DNA of 64,000 nt from Conoideocrella luteorostrata (lineage: Eukaryota > Ascomycota > Sordariomycetes > Hypocreales > Clavicipitaceae). Within the stretch, counting starts at the first letter, position 1. The number at the start of each line of letters is the position of its first letter. The stretch is taken from NCBI GenBank assembly GCA_032433595.1, contig JASWJB010000134.1, forward strand, positions 1-64,000, read 5' to 3'. The position numbers and the translations under genes were made by a program. The notes under the pieces are model-generated. The model worked only from the letters and a program-made list of their open reading frames with translations. It ran no database searches and was not told where the DNA came from. Positions 34,148 through 46,621 of the stretch are shown here, in pieces.

Positions 34148-37100
34148 GTAGCTTTATGTGTAAATAATTAGCAGGAACAAATTAATAGCATTGCACAAGA
34201 ACAATATAGTTTATATTGCACATCTACAGCCTTTTATTTTATTCGTGGGATTACAGTAGTTCTTTTTCTATTGTCTACTATTTTGTGGGCGAAAATGAAC
34301 TTCTACTGTGGTGGATGCTGCCTCACGTGAGGCTTTGACGTGACCAATTTGGTTAAGATCAAATGGATCATCTATAAGAAGGGCCCTTGTTCGCCTGCTT
34401 AGACAGTCGACAACATGCACAGCTATCATCATCCTGACTTGAATTGTTTTACCCTTCGACTTGATCTAAGTCCTCAGTGAGAACGACGACCTTAGGTTAT
34501 CATGCCTATCCCCCGCGTCAAGTGAGCAACCACACGCTTATTCCTGCGGCTCAATTGACAGACCATTTGATCTCGGCAGTTACAAGAAGTCTACAAATTG
34601 ATTTGGGCATAATTGGAGCACTCTACAAAATTGAAGTTACCATCACTGGGAGTGTGTCAGACACCGGTGTACGTGTGTGGTGGTTGTCTGTATCGGGTCA
34701 ACAAACTACATATATTATAACTATCCATAGATATTTAGTTTAGACAGCCACCAGATAGACTAATTCAATCATCTACACAATAATATAATTTGGCTGCTTA
34801 ACGGGGTGGGCGCTTAAGTGTCGACCACCCTCTATAGAGTGTCGATTTTTCGAATCCCAGAGTAGTAGCGGCGTGGCACTTGTGTGTACATCTACCACTA
34901 CCACCTCAAGGCTTATAGCCTCTATAACTCCTGTTGCTTGGTCTTTATAATGCCTAGCGCTCAAGCACCATCTATACAATGCCTGTCTTGTGAATAAATA
35001 GTCCACAGATTTATTTATGGTAGCATAGGGCTTCCTTACCATAAATTATTCTGGGTCTGAGAGTGCCTTTCTATACACGATTATCAGCAAAAAGAAGGGG
35101 GGGACGGACGGCAGAATAAGACCGACAAGTTACGCTATATTCAAGCTAAAAGATAGATAGCTAGCCTTGCCCGAACTCGATTACTAGAACTATAATTGCT
35201 TCGTTATCTTCCACAATCAAAGAAAAGGTTTCCTTTTTAGTCAGGAACCAAACTCAAGCGGCCCCTCAGCTTCAGGTCGCTCTCAAAGTCTGCTCTATTT
35301 CCTCTCCAATCTGTCGGGGCAATGATACATCACTTCAACATGCCTCACGTCCAATCTGGATCATAATTTGTATACATAGCAGCATGCGACAAGCAAACCT
35401 TGTGCCAGAGCGCAAGGCTAATAACGCTGGCAAAGAGAAAGCCCAGGTAGTCTGGCGAATGCTCAAGGTGATCTGATCTACACCAAGGAAATGGAGACGG
35501 TGAATTCACCGATCCCTCCTTGTTATACATCAACTTGGACGAATCGATCCTGCACTCTATCGATAAGGCCAACAGCGACAAACGCCAAGATAGATACGAT
35601 CCTCAGACAGCACGCCAATTCTGATTAAATGCAGAAGCTGGATAGAGGAGCGACGAAGAATATGCATGGGCAGGCAAAGCACCATGCGAAAAACACGCCT
35701 CCGGCTCTGTGTAGAGGGCCTGATACACAACGTACCCTCGTTCCGCCCTGGCTGCCCGTGCCAGCTGATTGTCTTCGTCGATCACAGTTTGGGACGATCT
35801 AGGCATCTAGCTGCCCGGAATACTAAGACACGCCTAGTTATGGACCTATCCAATCCAACACAGCCTGCTAGAGGAGCATTTAACATTGGTATAGGCGGCG
35901 TCAATGCTCTTTTAAATGAGAAATCAAGCCCTACCAGCGATACGAGATGTGGTCGCGAATCATGGCCTGGGACCGCAAATGGTTATACATTTTAACGCAC
36001 TGTGTTGAAAAGGGTGCGGTAGCGCCGCGGAGCTAGGAAGCTGGGTATAGCGGTCGGGCAAAGAATACTCCGGGAAAACATTAGGACTAGGAGAAGAAAA
36101 TCTTTGCTACCGCTGTTACTTCATATGTATTCAAGCTAGGCCGACTAACTATTCATCCTGCTATTATGCTAGGGGCGAGCGGGCTCCTACCTGAGCGTCC
36201 CGGTGGGTGGACGTCCGACAATTCCGGAACCTCTCTTGCCGGCGACGTTGCTAGTGCTACAAGCTAAATGAACTGTCTGAATAGACTTGGGAGCGGACTG
36301 AGAAGGAACGTAGGAGTGGCTTAGCCTTTGCACGACACATTGCTGCTATGCATAATCTCCATAGCTAGTTTAATGGCGGTGAAAACGGGGCACCAGACCG
36401 GTTCATTCTGGGTTAATTCCTACACGTCTTTATTATAGCATAATGTTCTCACAGGCGATGGGGAAATTAAGAGGGTTTTTAACTAATATTATGAGTACAC
36501 TTAACACCCCTAGACTAGAATATAACTATCGCACTCCGTACAACTATTAAGCATGTTTGCAGGGTAGCTCATACTTGTAAGTGTGTCGGGATGCTCTGTG
36601 TGCCGGGTATCTTCTTATCAAGCTTGAGGGTCTAGTTATGCATCAATTCTCCTACTCGTACTTGCCTTAATGCTGCTTCAAGGCTTAGACATAGCTGTAA
36701 GAACTACTGATTGCTGGAGGAGCGTGTGTTGGACACCGGGTCCTAGACTTGGGTCAACTTCAGCCGGGTTTTCATCGTTCCTCCCCTTATAAGAAGATGG
36801 GGAACCGATCTCTAACAAATCCTACAAGTGCTCCAATCAACTCCGGCAGGCCATACTAGTCGTAGTACAGCGACTAACTAGAGAGCGATCCTTATAGAAC
36901 GATGAGCCAGGGCGGCAGAAACCTTGGCACAGCGAACCTTATCAAACCGGTAAGTATGCATACGTGATATCGATCTGCCCATGCCGGCTAATAAACCAGC
37001 ATAGAAATGAAATCGACCAATCCATTCGCATCTATCGCCACGATCGACTTCCGGACAAAACACTTCTAATATCTCTTTTCAGCGACCCGCAAGGGCGACT

Positions 37101-37400
37101 CGGCTATGCACGGGGCTGCAGAGGAGCCATCACACGGCGCCTTAAGATCCTTGAGAGCTTGTTAACTTGGGCACTGGCTATGTTTGAGCTGGAAAGGATA
37201 GAAGCCATGCGTATCTCGCGCACACAAAGAACTGCGCTCTTCTTGTTGTTCATGGAGAAGCGCCCGGATAATAAAATGTGATGGCTCGACATATGGCTTG
37301 AGAGCATGCTTAACTTCGAGACCTATGTCGCGAAATAGACTGCAAAGCCAAGGCCGCGTCCGCGGCCTTGCAAATTATAAATTGAAGTACTAGCTGCGAC
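34148..37400. other. Gene-poor region
   Basis: About 3.2 kb with only short open frames, none with a recognisable domain. The composition varies, and the proximity of the LTR and AT-rich island suggests old repeat-derived DNA. Confidence 0.45.
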
Positions 37401-37830
37401 CCAAAAGTTTCCTACCCGGTTAAGGAGGACAAATAACATTCTCATAACTGTGCGCCGCTTATACTTCACATCGACAACAAAAACTCTCTTAACTTGCCCG
37501 TTCATCCCGAATATATAGTCGTGCGCAGTCTTTTTGCCTTGTTTCCCAGACAGAGTGTATACGACTTCTACAATGTCGCGGTGGACCTCTTCTGTATCTC
37601 GCAAATACTGCGTATCTGGCTGGCGACTCTCTCCCCCATCATATAGAAGAACTCGAGCAGATTGACCGGTTCGAATATTCGATTGAGACTCGGCTACTGT
37701 CTAGAGCTGGCGGTAGGATTCCTTCTCGATTTCTGCAATGAACCTTTCATGAATACGCGAGGGCATACGAACCAGAATTCTCCGCTCCTGCGACCGTGCT
37801 GCCGGAATCTTCTCGAGCAATAGTCAAAGC
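37400..37830 (-). pseudogene. Relic of a fungal protein of unknown function
   Basis: Read on the minus strand, a frame containing VRMPSRIHERFIAEIEKE reaches a TAG, then continues in the same frame through SARVLLYDGGES, RDTEEVHRDIVEVVYTLSG and AHDYIFGMNGQVKRVFVVDV. The pattern (R-M-P-x-x-x-H-E-x-F-I, then an E-V-x-Y-S block and an A-x-D-Y-I block) resembles an abundant but uncharacterised protein family of Sordariomycetes that I know only from general familiarity. The internal TAG, again one step from CAG, and the missing N-terminal context make it a pseudogene. Confidence 0.45.
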
Positions 37831-40440
37831 GAGGGAGAAACGTCCGGATGTTTTATTCGTGACCGTGCGGATTAAATGCGCGATCTAATGGAAATTCGAC
37901 GATTTTGTCTGAGCCGCCTGTGTTCAATCTGGAATAAGCACTCCAGCAACGATGCAAATCATCGACTGTGGCGATTCGCTGTATGTCTTGACGTTTGTCG
38001 CTCTTCGGGGGGTCGGAGGCCACGCTATTCGTCGTTCTAGAGGCGTCTTGCTAAGGCTGACACCGTTCCGTTGCCATACATTCATGATCTTGGGAATTCA
38101 TGATCGTGAGCGGCAAAGGCTCATGACAATCTCACGGTCGCGTAATGCACGTGGAGGAAAGGAGAATGCGAAATCCAGGCTTTGAACCCGTCGGGCAGTC
38201 TGGCCCCACATCGTTGGGTTGCCTATCGAACGTGCACTAGTGAATCTACCCTAAATAAAAACTTTAAGTATCATGCATTTTGTCCATTTGTCCTCTAGCT
38301 AACGAAAACGCAGACTTACTGCTTCCAACCCTTTTGGCTGGTGTGGGCCGGGTGTTTACGAGACCCCTTGCGTATTAATAGCTAGTATCGAAGATTAAAT
38401 AAAGTGAAGTTCTTGTTGCAACAAGGGGGTTATCTTCAAGTGCGCACATATTTAGTAGATGCTGTCTCTTGTAGTCCTTTCCCGTGAACACGGCTACATA
38501 CGTTGAACTTAAGGGGGTTCCCACCGGAGGCATGGCCCGCAACCCCGCATCAACAACCACACTCTGCAGGCCACTTGCGTAGTTACAAACCACGACACTC
38601 ACCTACGTTGTCCAATGCAGCTATTCTTACTGTAGGCCGACCTGCACGGATACTCTTGCCTGAGCGTTCGACATTCCCGATCGATTTGCGCATGGGCCCT
38701 TTCGATAACCAAGATGGAGGAGCTGGGAGCTGGTGGCTCGTGCCCGTTGTAACAAAAAACGACGGATACTTATCTCGGCACTCCATACCATGAGGAACGC
38801 GCAAAAGCTCTGGCGTGACACACCAAATACGGCGACAGGACATCCCATGCCAGATCTCACAACGGAAGAATGGTGTGAGATTGATATTGTTCAGATGGAG
38901 GCGCCAGTGGTTCGTGCCATTAGCAACGCTCAATCGGGGCGGAGAACGCACTTTTGCATGCGCAGGATATTTGGGCAAAATATGGATAACGATACACGAC
39001 CTTCCCGACCCACGCTGCGGTTTTCAGATTACACTTTTAGGCAGGATGCGACACCTCGCTGGACACGGACACACGACATGGCAGAAGACTTTGAATATCC
39101 GCTATACTCTCTGCAGGCGGAAATTATGCCGGAGTGCCTGAATGCTTGGTCACAAACAAATGCAAATTGCCCTGTGTCGCAGCGATCTCTAGTTTTTCCA
39201 GTGCTATCATCTTTAGCCTACGAATATAGACAAATCCAACTCTACTGCAGTTTAATTTGCAGTTTGGTGGAATTGAACATGTGCTGAGGTACTAGAGTTG
39301 GGTTTTGCACATCCTTGTAGAGTTGATGTTTTTCCACTGATCCTTGATCATATCCAATCAACCAGTAGTTATAGTGGAATCCTATCAGGGTCGCTGGCTA
39401 CTCTTCTACTATTCATAATCGATACCTGCCCCTGCCGGAAATCAACCCCGCGTCGTTCCCCGCCATTTTAAACCTGTGTTGCAATTCATAGAATGGTGGT
39501 TAGCGTTAGTTGGTTTTGTTCCGGATTGGAGGACGAAACTGCGCCAACCACAATTTTTCTGAAGAGCATACTTTGGACAGCCATACACTATGGGGTTGCA
39601 ACAATAAGGCAGCACGGCCCATTGGTTAGCAAAGCGTCTGCTGTCCTAGCTCACTGGATGGCAAATATTTCCCATCCATAGCCAACTGTCCCACGTAGAT
39701 AAATAGGGCTAATGCGCTGTCTAGCCCACATCTATTATAAAGAATGCGTTGTATTATCGCGTTTGCGAGTGGCCGACATTGGCCTGATGTTCCTTGCCTA
39801 GCCTATCTAGGAGCCTGGCTTTTGTGGCCCAGCCGATATTTTGTCCCAGCACACATGCTCCGGTTCGGATGACAACCGGGTCTTTGAGTATGCTCTGGTA
39901 AGCTGGGTCTGGTGTGGCCGTGCCGCCCAGAGCACGAATTGATCTGGGGCCGACTAAGGGATGGTGTAGAAACACGGAGAGGGATTCACAGCTGAAGACG
40001 GCTGCCAAGGGCCCGAAGCGCAGTCCAAACTTCACCCTTACATCATTCTCAGTTCACTACCCGCCGCCAGCTTCTGCTTTCTACCGCCGGCCCATTTTCT
40101 GCTGGCTCATGCACAAAAATCTCAACCATCCGAGCCACTTGTTAGGTTTGTACAGAACCACCTTATAAGAGCAGGTGTTACCGACCGCAACAGCAAATAC
40201 TCGATAAGCTTTACCAAAACGGAGCTAGCTTCAGCGAAGACAAATTGGCTTACGTTTGGCGGACGACTACTACGCCGAGACAATAGCAAACACAATTCAA
40301 GAAACCCGCGTTTCTAAACAGTAACACCACTCTCGAACCTTGCGAAGATCCCACAACGATTGAGACACTTGAGGCGTGGAACAACCGTGAGCCTCTGCCT
40401 CTATACACAGATTTAGATTCTGAATCCAACGGAAGAAGCT
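37831..40440. other. Gene-poor region, weak open frames
   Basis: The longest open frame (38733-39287, plus) has no recognisable domain, and a similar frame overlaps it on the other strand, so I do not call it. Just before 40440, another frame (about 40320-40545) has coding-like composition and an acceptor-like TTTCTAAACAG ahead of it. It may be part of an unrecognised gene that overlaps the start of the next entry. Confidence 0.35.
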
Positions 40441-41448
40441 ATGGGCAACTCTTCAAGTGGTACTTCCTGCAAACGGAAACATTACGAAAAACCGACGATG
40501 TCAACCAAGACGCAGCCATTGACTCAAGATGTTCTCCGAATGTTAGATGAAATCGACAAAGTTGGGGTAAAGGGCGGAGAGTCTGCATGTAAAGGCCTAA
40601 GGGCTAAAACTGCAACGAAAACCGCATCTTATGATGCCGACGGTTCTCGAGACACCTCCGAAGGAAACAGAGATGTTTCCGGCGGGGAAGAAGACCCTCA
40701 ACCAGAGGATGAGAGCGACTACGAAGTGGATGATGATGAAGATGACGATAACTCTGACGTATCCGATGAGGCAGAGGCTATGGACAAAACATGGACGGTG
40801 CAGGATGCGCTCTACAGCTGTACGCTGGATTTCAGCCGCAATGGGGCAGTTCTCGATTACAATGGAAACAGTGTCGTCATGGAAGATCCTCTTTACGCAC
40901 TTTGGTGCGGAACCACCCGAACTATCATGCGCGAGTTCCACAAGTTGGCTCAGACCAACAACAAGCGCGCGGAGGAGGACAAGGCCGCCAAATCCGAAGC
41001 TGAAAGCAGCGGAGGTAAGTATAAACCCGGGAGACCACTTACCTTCTCCGAAACTGGCATCACTCTCCAAGCAAAAAACAAAGCTAAAAATGCTGCCATT
41101 GCATTTTTGAACGGCGGATTCCTCAAGTCTACCTCCACTATGGCCTTGCCTTCTCATGAGGAGGTTTTGGCATCCCGCTTCGTTCATCCGCGAGGTTCAG
41201 TTGATGGTTTACTGGCTGGTTGCCTGTCATGCATTGGACGTGCTGATTTATTGCAAATCCAGTCCTGGCTCAACGAAGCCACGGCAGGAACCAGCGAAGC
41301 AATAGCTTGAAAAGCTAGCGAGAAGCTTGAGAAGGTCTCTGAACACTCGGACAAACATCAAGAGCAACATAACAACCAGGCTATTGACCTTGCGACCAAG
41401 CTAGACATTGAGGAACTCCGGCGATTTCAGAAGAAAACGGCTGAATAA
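40441..41448 (+). CDS. Hypothetical acidic protein with internal stop
   Basis: An ATG at 40441 opens 289 codons, closed by TGA at 41308-41310. The same frame then runs on for another 45 sense codons (KASEKLEKVSEH...) to TAA at 41446-41448. The protein has an Asp/Glu-rich stretch near residues 82-120 (with runs such as DDDEDDDNSD), then a mixed globular-looking part, and the extension is a Lys/Glu/Gln-rich probable coiled helix. No family is recognised. TGA is one C-to-T step from CGA (Arg), so a recent nonsense change is the simplest reading; programmed readthrough or a missed intron is possible. The opposite strand also holds a long frame (40597-41187), which I judge a shadow caused by the acidic codon bias. 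Confidence 0.45.
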
Positions 41449-42310
41449 ATTTGGACTTTTTCGTGCTGGTGATTTTACTATTGGTTTCTTTGAAAAATGT
41501 TCTTTGTTTGGGTTAATAAGATCAAGATCGAGATTAAGATTGCTTTTGCCGGGATAGCAGATGAATCCGACATTCATACTGTTGAGGCTTAGTTTTGCTC
41601 TTTGCTGTGGTCGCAACACAATCCGACCTATTTGGTGACGGGATTGGCACAGGAAAGGATGGATTAAACACCGTATCTGCGATGCTTGCGACTAGCTAGA
41701 GTCGCCGAGTTTGTTTTGGCATTTTTTCCTTGCAATAAGGACGGTGATAAACCCGCTTGGGTGGTAAGAATTTGGCTTTAGGATTGACATATGCGACATC
41801 TTGCGTTAGCTTGCTATATACGTAACGTCTAGAGACAAATTTCACTTCGCAGACGCTAAACCCACGGCTCGGACAGTCGCTTTCTTTTCTTTTGTGTTAC
41901 CTGGCACTTGTTATGTATTTGACGTGGATGCCGATGGTAATGCGAACGCCGAGAGTACTGTCACCAAAAATATGAGCCCCATTCAAGGGTCACAACTAAA
42001 CTTGCAAAGTGGCCTCTGGATACGAAAATTTGGGTGACAAGTCCTGCTGCTTGGATGATTGAATACAAAACACCCAAGTGGATGATCTAAACCCCACAGA
42101 CACATTTATTGTTATGCACAGCCAAACAAACAATTGTTTCAGGTGCTGCACCCGTTTATGACGGCGTAGTTTACGACCAGACACGCGACTGTTCTGCAGC
42201 GTCTGTGAATGACGTCATGGACTAGATGGACGGCGTCTTCAAGGCCCGCCACAACCCCAAGTCCAACCTCGTGTTGTTACAACAGTCAAGCTTGACACAG
42301 ATACCTCACG
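41449..42310. other. Intergenic, before DUF4385-like gene
   Basis: About 860 bp. I see only short frames and no recognised domain. Confidence 0.45.
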
Positions 42311-42817
42311 ATGCCGGCAATATCCAACGAAGAAAAAGAAGTTACTTTGTCAACTTTAAACGTGCCCGACACAGAACGCAAGCCCTACCGCATTGGACGT
42401 GGAGAGCAAGGTGTTCTAACGTATGAACCCTACAAATCCATCCTCCTTCCACTATGGCGGTTCCGCACCGTTCCCCTTGCTCGGCAAAGTGCAGCCAATC
42501 TTTGGACGCGATTTGGGCAATTCCACGAAGAGGGAGATTTTGTTGGCATGGACATGACACGTAAATTCATTCAGATGGGCATGACGCGGGCGAAGAGGTA
42601 TGCGAACCATGCTGGAGGAAGGAAGTTTAGGGTTAGCGCAACCAGGGAGGAAATTCCGAAGAGTGAAGCACACAAGGGCAAGGAAGAGAAAGAGCAAGCT
42701 AGTCAAATATTTCGAGAGTACTGGGAGAGATGCAGAGCTCATGAGGGTTATCAGGAAATGAAGAGGGCTTTTTTGCAGGAACAGAAGCGAGATCGGAGTC
42801 GTAGAAGTGCTCAATAA
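42311..42817 (+). CDS. DUF4385-like protein
   Basis: Single exon, 168 residues. The core YRIGRGEQGVLTYEPYKS, LWRFRT, DFVGMDMTRKFIQMGMTRAKRYANH reads like the DUF4385 family (small proteins of unknown function in bacteria and fungi), in which the RxGRGEQGVL and DDFVGxDMxRKFxQMGxTRARRYANH blocks are conserved. The last 50 residues are a Lys/Glu/Arg-rich helix (IPKSEAHKGKEEKEQASQIF...). No signal peptide or membrane segment. It is not obviously part of the adjacent catabolic cluster. The start at 42311 gives a short disordered leader before the domain; no better start was found. The family assignment is from memory of the motif pattern. Confidence 0.65.
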   Translation: MPAISNEEKEVTLSTLNVPDTERKPYRIGRGEQGVLTYEPYKSILLPLWRFRTVPLARQSAANLWTRFGQFHEEGDFVGMDMTRKFIQMGMTRAKRYANHAGGRKFRVSATREEIPKSEAHKGKEEKEQASQIFREYWERCRAHEGYQEMKRAFLQEQKRDRSRRSAQ

Positions 42818-43348
42818 GACCTGTCGTACCGTATCTATACTGCCTGATAAACAGAACTTACGATGTGCCTCATTCTCATGAACTTCCCTGTGATATCGTT
42901 TGTACACTGTCTGTCCTGTCTTGGGCACTAAAAAGCAAGGAAACCACTTGTTGAAATGTCGCTGAAAATGTTTCTATTAGAAGCTACGGTCACCTTTTTT
43001 GGCATTAGAGTTGGGAAGATAAATAGCTGAACAGCAGTTCTTGGTAGGTAGTTTGGGGTCATAATAACGTTTATTAATAATGCTTGCCAGGCTTTCCCGG
43101 CTAAGTTCATTAAAAAATTATCCTGCCCAGCGCTGAGATGCTGTGCACGTAGCCAAGAAAAACCAGAACCCTCCCCGTCACCAAAAAAAGTGTCGCAACC
43201 AGTCAGATTGGAAAAACAACTACTGTCTCACACTATTGTTATCATTGCTTATTTTAGATTCATAATATCATTGTTCGTAAGTGCCTAAACTATAATTAAA
43301 GTGAAGAAGATGACTGCAGGCTAGGACTACTGCGATACTAACTGAACC
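42818..43348. other. Intergenic, convergent gene ends
   Basis: About 530 bp between the ends of the DUF4385-like gene and the dehydrogenase gene. AT-rich, no gene seen. Confidence 0.5.
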
Positions 43349-44872
43349 TTATTTCGTAATTCCCTTTGGACTTCTTTGACTATATGGGAAAAGAAACGAC
43401 GCAAGCCTCCTTTTAGCTTCTAATTTCAACGCCACATACTCATCTAGTGTTCTTCCTGCGGCATCTTTGTTTTCAAGAGCCCGCCGCGTAAGATACCCGA
43501 GACACTCCGTCACACTGCCCCAGGTGGAACATTTGTAAACCTCTGGTTTGGAGTCGTTAAAACTTCCAAGACGTAGGAGCCCAAAGCTCACTGCGTCTGT
43601 CATGCCATGTAGCTGAGCAAATCCCACGGGTACTGTTGACAACCCGTCTTTTAATCGTTGCTGATGGAGCTCGTAGGAACTGAATACGCTCTCTTTGTTA
43701 TGGCCGCACAACATCAGGTTCACCGAAGGGAATGGCGTACAGCCTTCTGCTCCAATATTGCCGATCTGCCGCCGTAACGCCCCATGCGCAATCGCGTTGT
43801 AAGCATTGTCTGTATCCTTTTTCGTGTCACATATCAAAGATCTCTGCTCAGTGGCTAAATAGGCACCACGCACAAGCTTGAGCCCTAACGTGAAGTTTTC
43901 ATCAAAAGCTGCTTTAAGGTGGTGTTCTATTGTTGACGTTGCATTCTTGAGATAAGCTTGGTATGTATTATATACGAGTGCGTAACCGTCTCGGTTAAAC
44001 TCTCGCATTAAATCAAGACCAGCTTTTAGAATGCCACCCTGGTAAGCTTGAGATTCAGCATCAATTAATATTCTAACTTGTCGGCGCTTGCAATGCAAGC
44101 TGATGTCTCTTAATGCATCGAACATCTGTTTTGGCAAAGGGTCACCCGCCGCGAGTGCGTCCGTTACAACGGGGCCGGCTCCAGTGGTCCTAGGATGTTA
44201 TGAGTCAGTAGAGTATCTTTGCAATGCATGAGGTTTTGCGTACTTAATTGCTAATTGATCACCTTCCCCGAGCATCTCAATGGTCTCATGTACGCCCTGA
44301 CGCCAAATCTCAATGTTCGGACACAGCCCTTTGTCTGCGTTGGTGTTTTTCTCAATGCCGAAGTCGTGTACGACTTTTGTGTTGTAGTCAAACACCGTCT
44401 CTTTCGCGTATGTAACAATAGTGCCTCGAAATCCCATACTTTTAAAAGTTCGCAAGGTCTCCTTTACTTCCCTTCCCGATTCACCAGCACAAAACTGTTT
44501 GTACACAAGTTTTTTCACTAATCCTGCAAGCGGTTTGTTACGATTGACGTCAACAAGAAAGCTTCTCTTTGGTTGACAAAGAAAAGACATGAGTGAGATT
44601 GCTGGACCGAGAAGAAAAGGCTTCGAAGAGATGGAATTGATAAGAAGAGATCGCATGAGAGCCGAGTTGGATAGGGCTGACAACGGCGAGCTATTCGTCG
44701 ATTCAACTGGATGTTTCATGGAATGAGGATCAGGCGCCCCCGCTCCGGCATTATAGGGACTGTAGTACTTCATGTCCCTAGCTGAAGGAAGCGCACCATG
44801 CCGGGCTTGAGTTTGCGTGGATAAAGCCCTACCCGCGATGTGCGTGTTGAATCTATTTCGAAAAACTGACAT
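43349..44872 (-). CDS. Proline / hydroxyproline dehydrogenase (PRODH family)
   Basis: An FAD enzyme of the mitochondrial inner membrane that oxidises proline to P5C or, in the PRODH2 subtype, 4-hydroxyproline to 3-hydroxy-P5C. Two exons (44872-44244, 44189-43349) give 489 residues; the intron is 54 nt with donor GTACGC. The N-terminus (MSVFRNRFNTHIAGRALSTQ) is rich in Arg and Ser and lacks acids, a mitochondrial presequence. Conserved blocks: LAIKTTGAGP, VRILIDAESQAYQ, GLKLVRGAYLATE, FAQLHGMTD and the substrate-binding GYLTRRALEN (Arg445, Arg446). At the position of the active-site Tyr that favours proline over hydroxyproline (Tyr540 of E. coli PutA) this protein has Cys430 (KCSTWG), and mammalian PRODH2 also has a small residue there. 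With its neighbours this points to hydroxyproline as substrate. A CGG-N8-CCG site lies about 153 bp upstream. Confidence 0.92.
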
Positions 44873-46621
44873 TTTCTCCGGAGCAATAATGAAGAGTCAG
44901 GCTCTACGGCCAGTGCTTCAGTAGCCGGCTTATAAAATAGCTTGGCCTCTGACTGATACTTACTCCCCCGAACTACTAGCTAACTAAACATTGCGAGAAT
45001 GTGCGTTGTGAGCGAGCCTCTTATCGGGTGGCATGCCGACCATTGCGGGGTTGCTGGTGGCTGCGAAACCGGGCACCCCTCTACTGGAGACGAGGCAACT
45101 TCGCTAATACAAGGATATCCGATGACTTATCTATTATTAAGTGCCTTTTTCTCAAGAAGAGCGAGCTGCTTTGCGCCTTTCTGCTTGATAAGGGCTGCTA
45201 TGTGCCAAAGTGTCACATCCCATACCCTGGTGTGGGGGTGGCGATACTACCTATGGAGAGCTCATTATGCCATGATTAATGAAAGGGTCCATCGTTGTTT
45301 CCGATCAATGGCCGGTGTGATGTCTGACGGTTGCAGGAAGCAATGGCTATCGCGGATGGTACCCGTAGCTGTTATCCCCTCGATAAGGGATATAGACAAT
45401 AGTTGCTCGTGGGTGATGCGAGTGAAAGCTGCAAATGTATGAATGCCCAACCCGGGTCCATCATTGCCGTTGTGCTGGCTATCGGACAGGCCGCCGTAGC
45501 GCGACACCAAGTAGTTCTAGATTGCCATTCCCGAAACTCTTGGATTAAGTTCGTGTCCCAACTTTTTTCTTATCTGGGCAAGGTCAATTAGGACGCGGGG
45601 TTGGATCCGCAGATTAGCATAGAGCCTTTGTGGGGTAACGTATGTGCAAGGATCTGTGACGCTTATCAACATGCAGCTTAGCATATCTGTTTAAATCTCC
45701 TCAGTAGAATACGGAGTGAAAACTTCATATTATTCATTATCAGCCGTGCAGTTGTTCCAATATACAAATCACTCCAGATAGAGAAGTTTTCGGTAAGCGG
45801 CCACAATCTTAATTGACTTGTGAGCTGTTCTGGGAAATAGACCCAACGTCGCTCTCAGTTGGGATGCCGTTGGGACCGGCACACCAAAATAATTGTTGTG
45901 TCCTTTGTGCAGCCCACCGTCGAAACAATTGGCTGGCAATCCGCGGCTTGTGTTGATGCAGTGGACTCGGATCGCTAGCACTGGCTTCTGAGCGTAATAC
46001 GAAGCGGGTACTTCTTGCATATGTTATTAACTCGATTAGGAATACATTTGTCAATTGATGCACGACCGGAATGGATCCTGCATGAGAGTGAGAAGCACTT
46101 TTCTCTACATGATTGGCTGGCTATTTCATCAATAAGCTCTATTTTCTACAGATGATGCTCTTCTTGTCCACGCGGGGATGCGTCTGGTTTATTGGAAACG
46201 CCGACCATGAGCGCAATGTTGGGAAGTTTAGTCAGTCTCTTCATGGTATGATCTGTGTCTCCGGGAACAAAGGAGGATACAGACGACTCTCCCGCAGCAA
46301 GTCGAACTAAATCTGTTTCCGCAAGAGCGTAATGGAGACTAGAAAGCATTAAGTGCGGCGGGAGACACATCTCGCTAGATGACTTATGCATGTTGATAAT
46401 ATATTCACCAAACTGTAGATTGTAACCTGAACGGAAGATTTCTGTTCCATGTAGGTAGTATCCACTCAACGATATTTAACCATAAATACTCTTTTAGCGG
46501 CATGTAACAGTGTCTTAACTTCAAAATTATGTTCTTAATACTGACTACCCTCATTTTATGTCCAATACAATTTGATCGACTCATCACCCCCGCTTTGTGA
46601 TTACCAGTACAATACCAAATT
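44873..46621. promoter_or_regulatory. Intergenic with dehydrogenase promoter
   Basis: 1.75 kb between the dehydrogenase start and the end of the P5C dehydrogenase gene. The part next to the dehydrogenase holds a TATAAA-like box (44929-44938) and the CGG-N8-CCG site at 45025. The rest has short frames without domains. Confidence 0.5.
45025..45038. promoter_or_regulatory. CGG-N8-CCG site upstream of dehydrogenase
   Basis: CGGGTGGCATGCCG, an inverted CGG pair with an 8-bp spacer about 153 bp before the dehydrogenase ATG. Inverted CGG triplets are the classic target of Zn2Cys6 homodimers, and a Zn2Cys6 gene is in the same cluster. Confidence 0.45.

Noticed and set aside
34790..34865. A tRNA-like stretch with TTCGAATCC
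   Set aside because: A B-box-like word is present, but I could not fold acceptor and anticodon arms around it.
38733..39287. A 184-codon plus-strand frame
   Set aside because: No recognisable domain, overlapped by a similar minus-strand frame, and located in decayed DNA.
40597..41187. A 196-codon minus-strand frame over the acidic protein
   Set aside because: Hydrophobic runs arise from reading the GAT/GAA-rich coding strand backwards; no start context or family.
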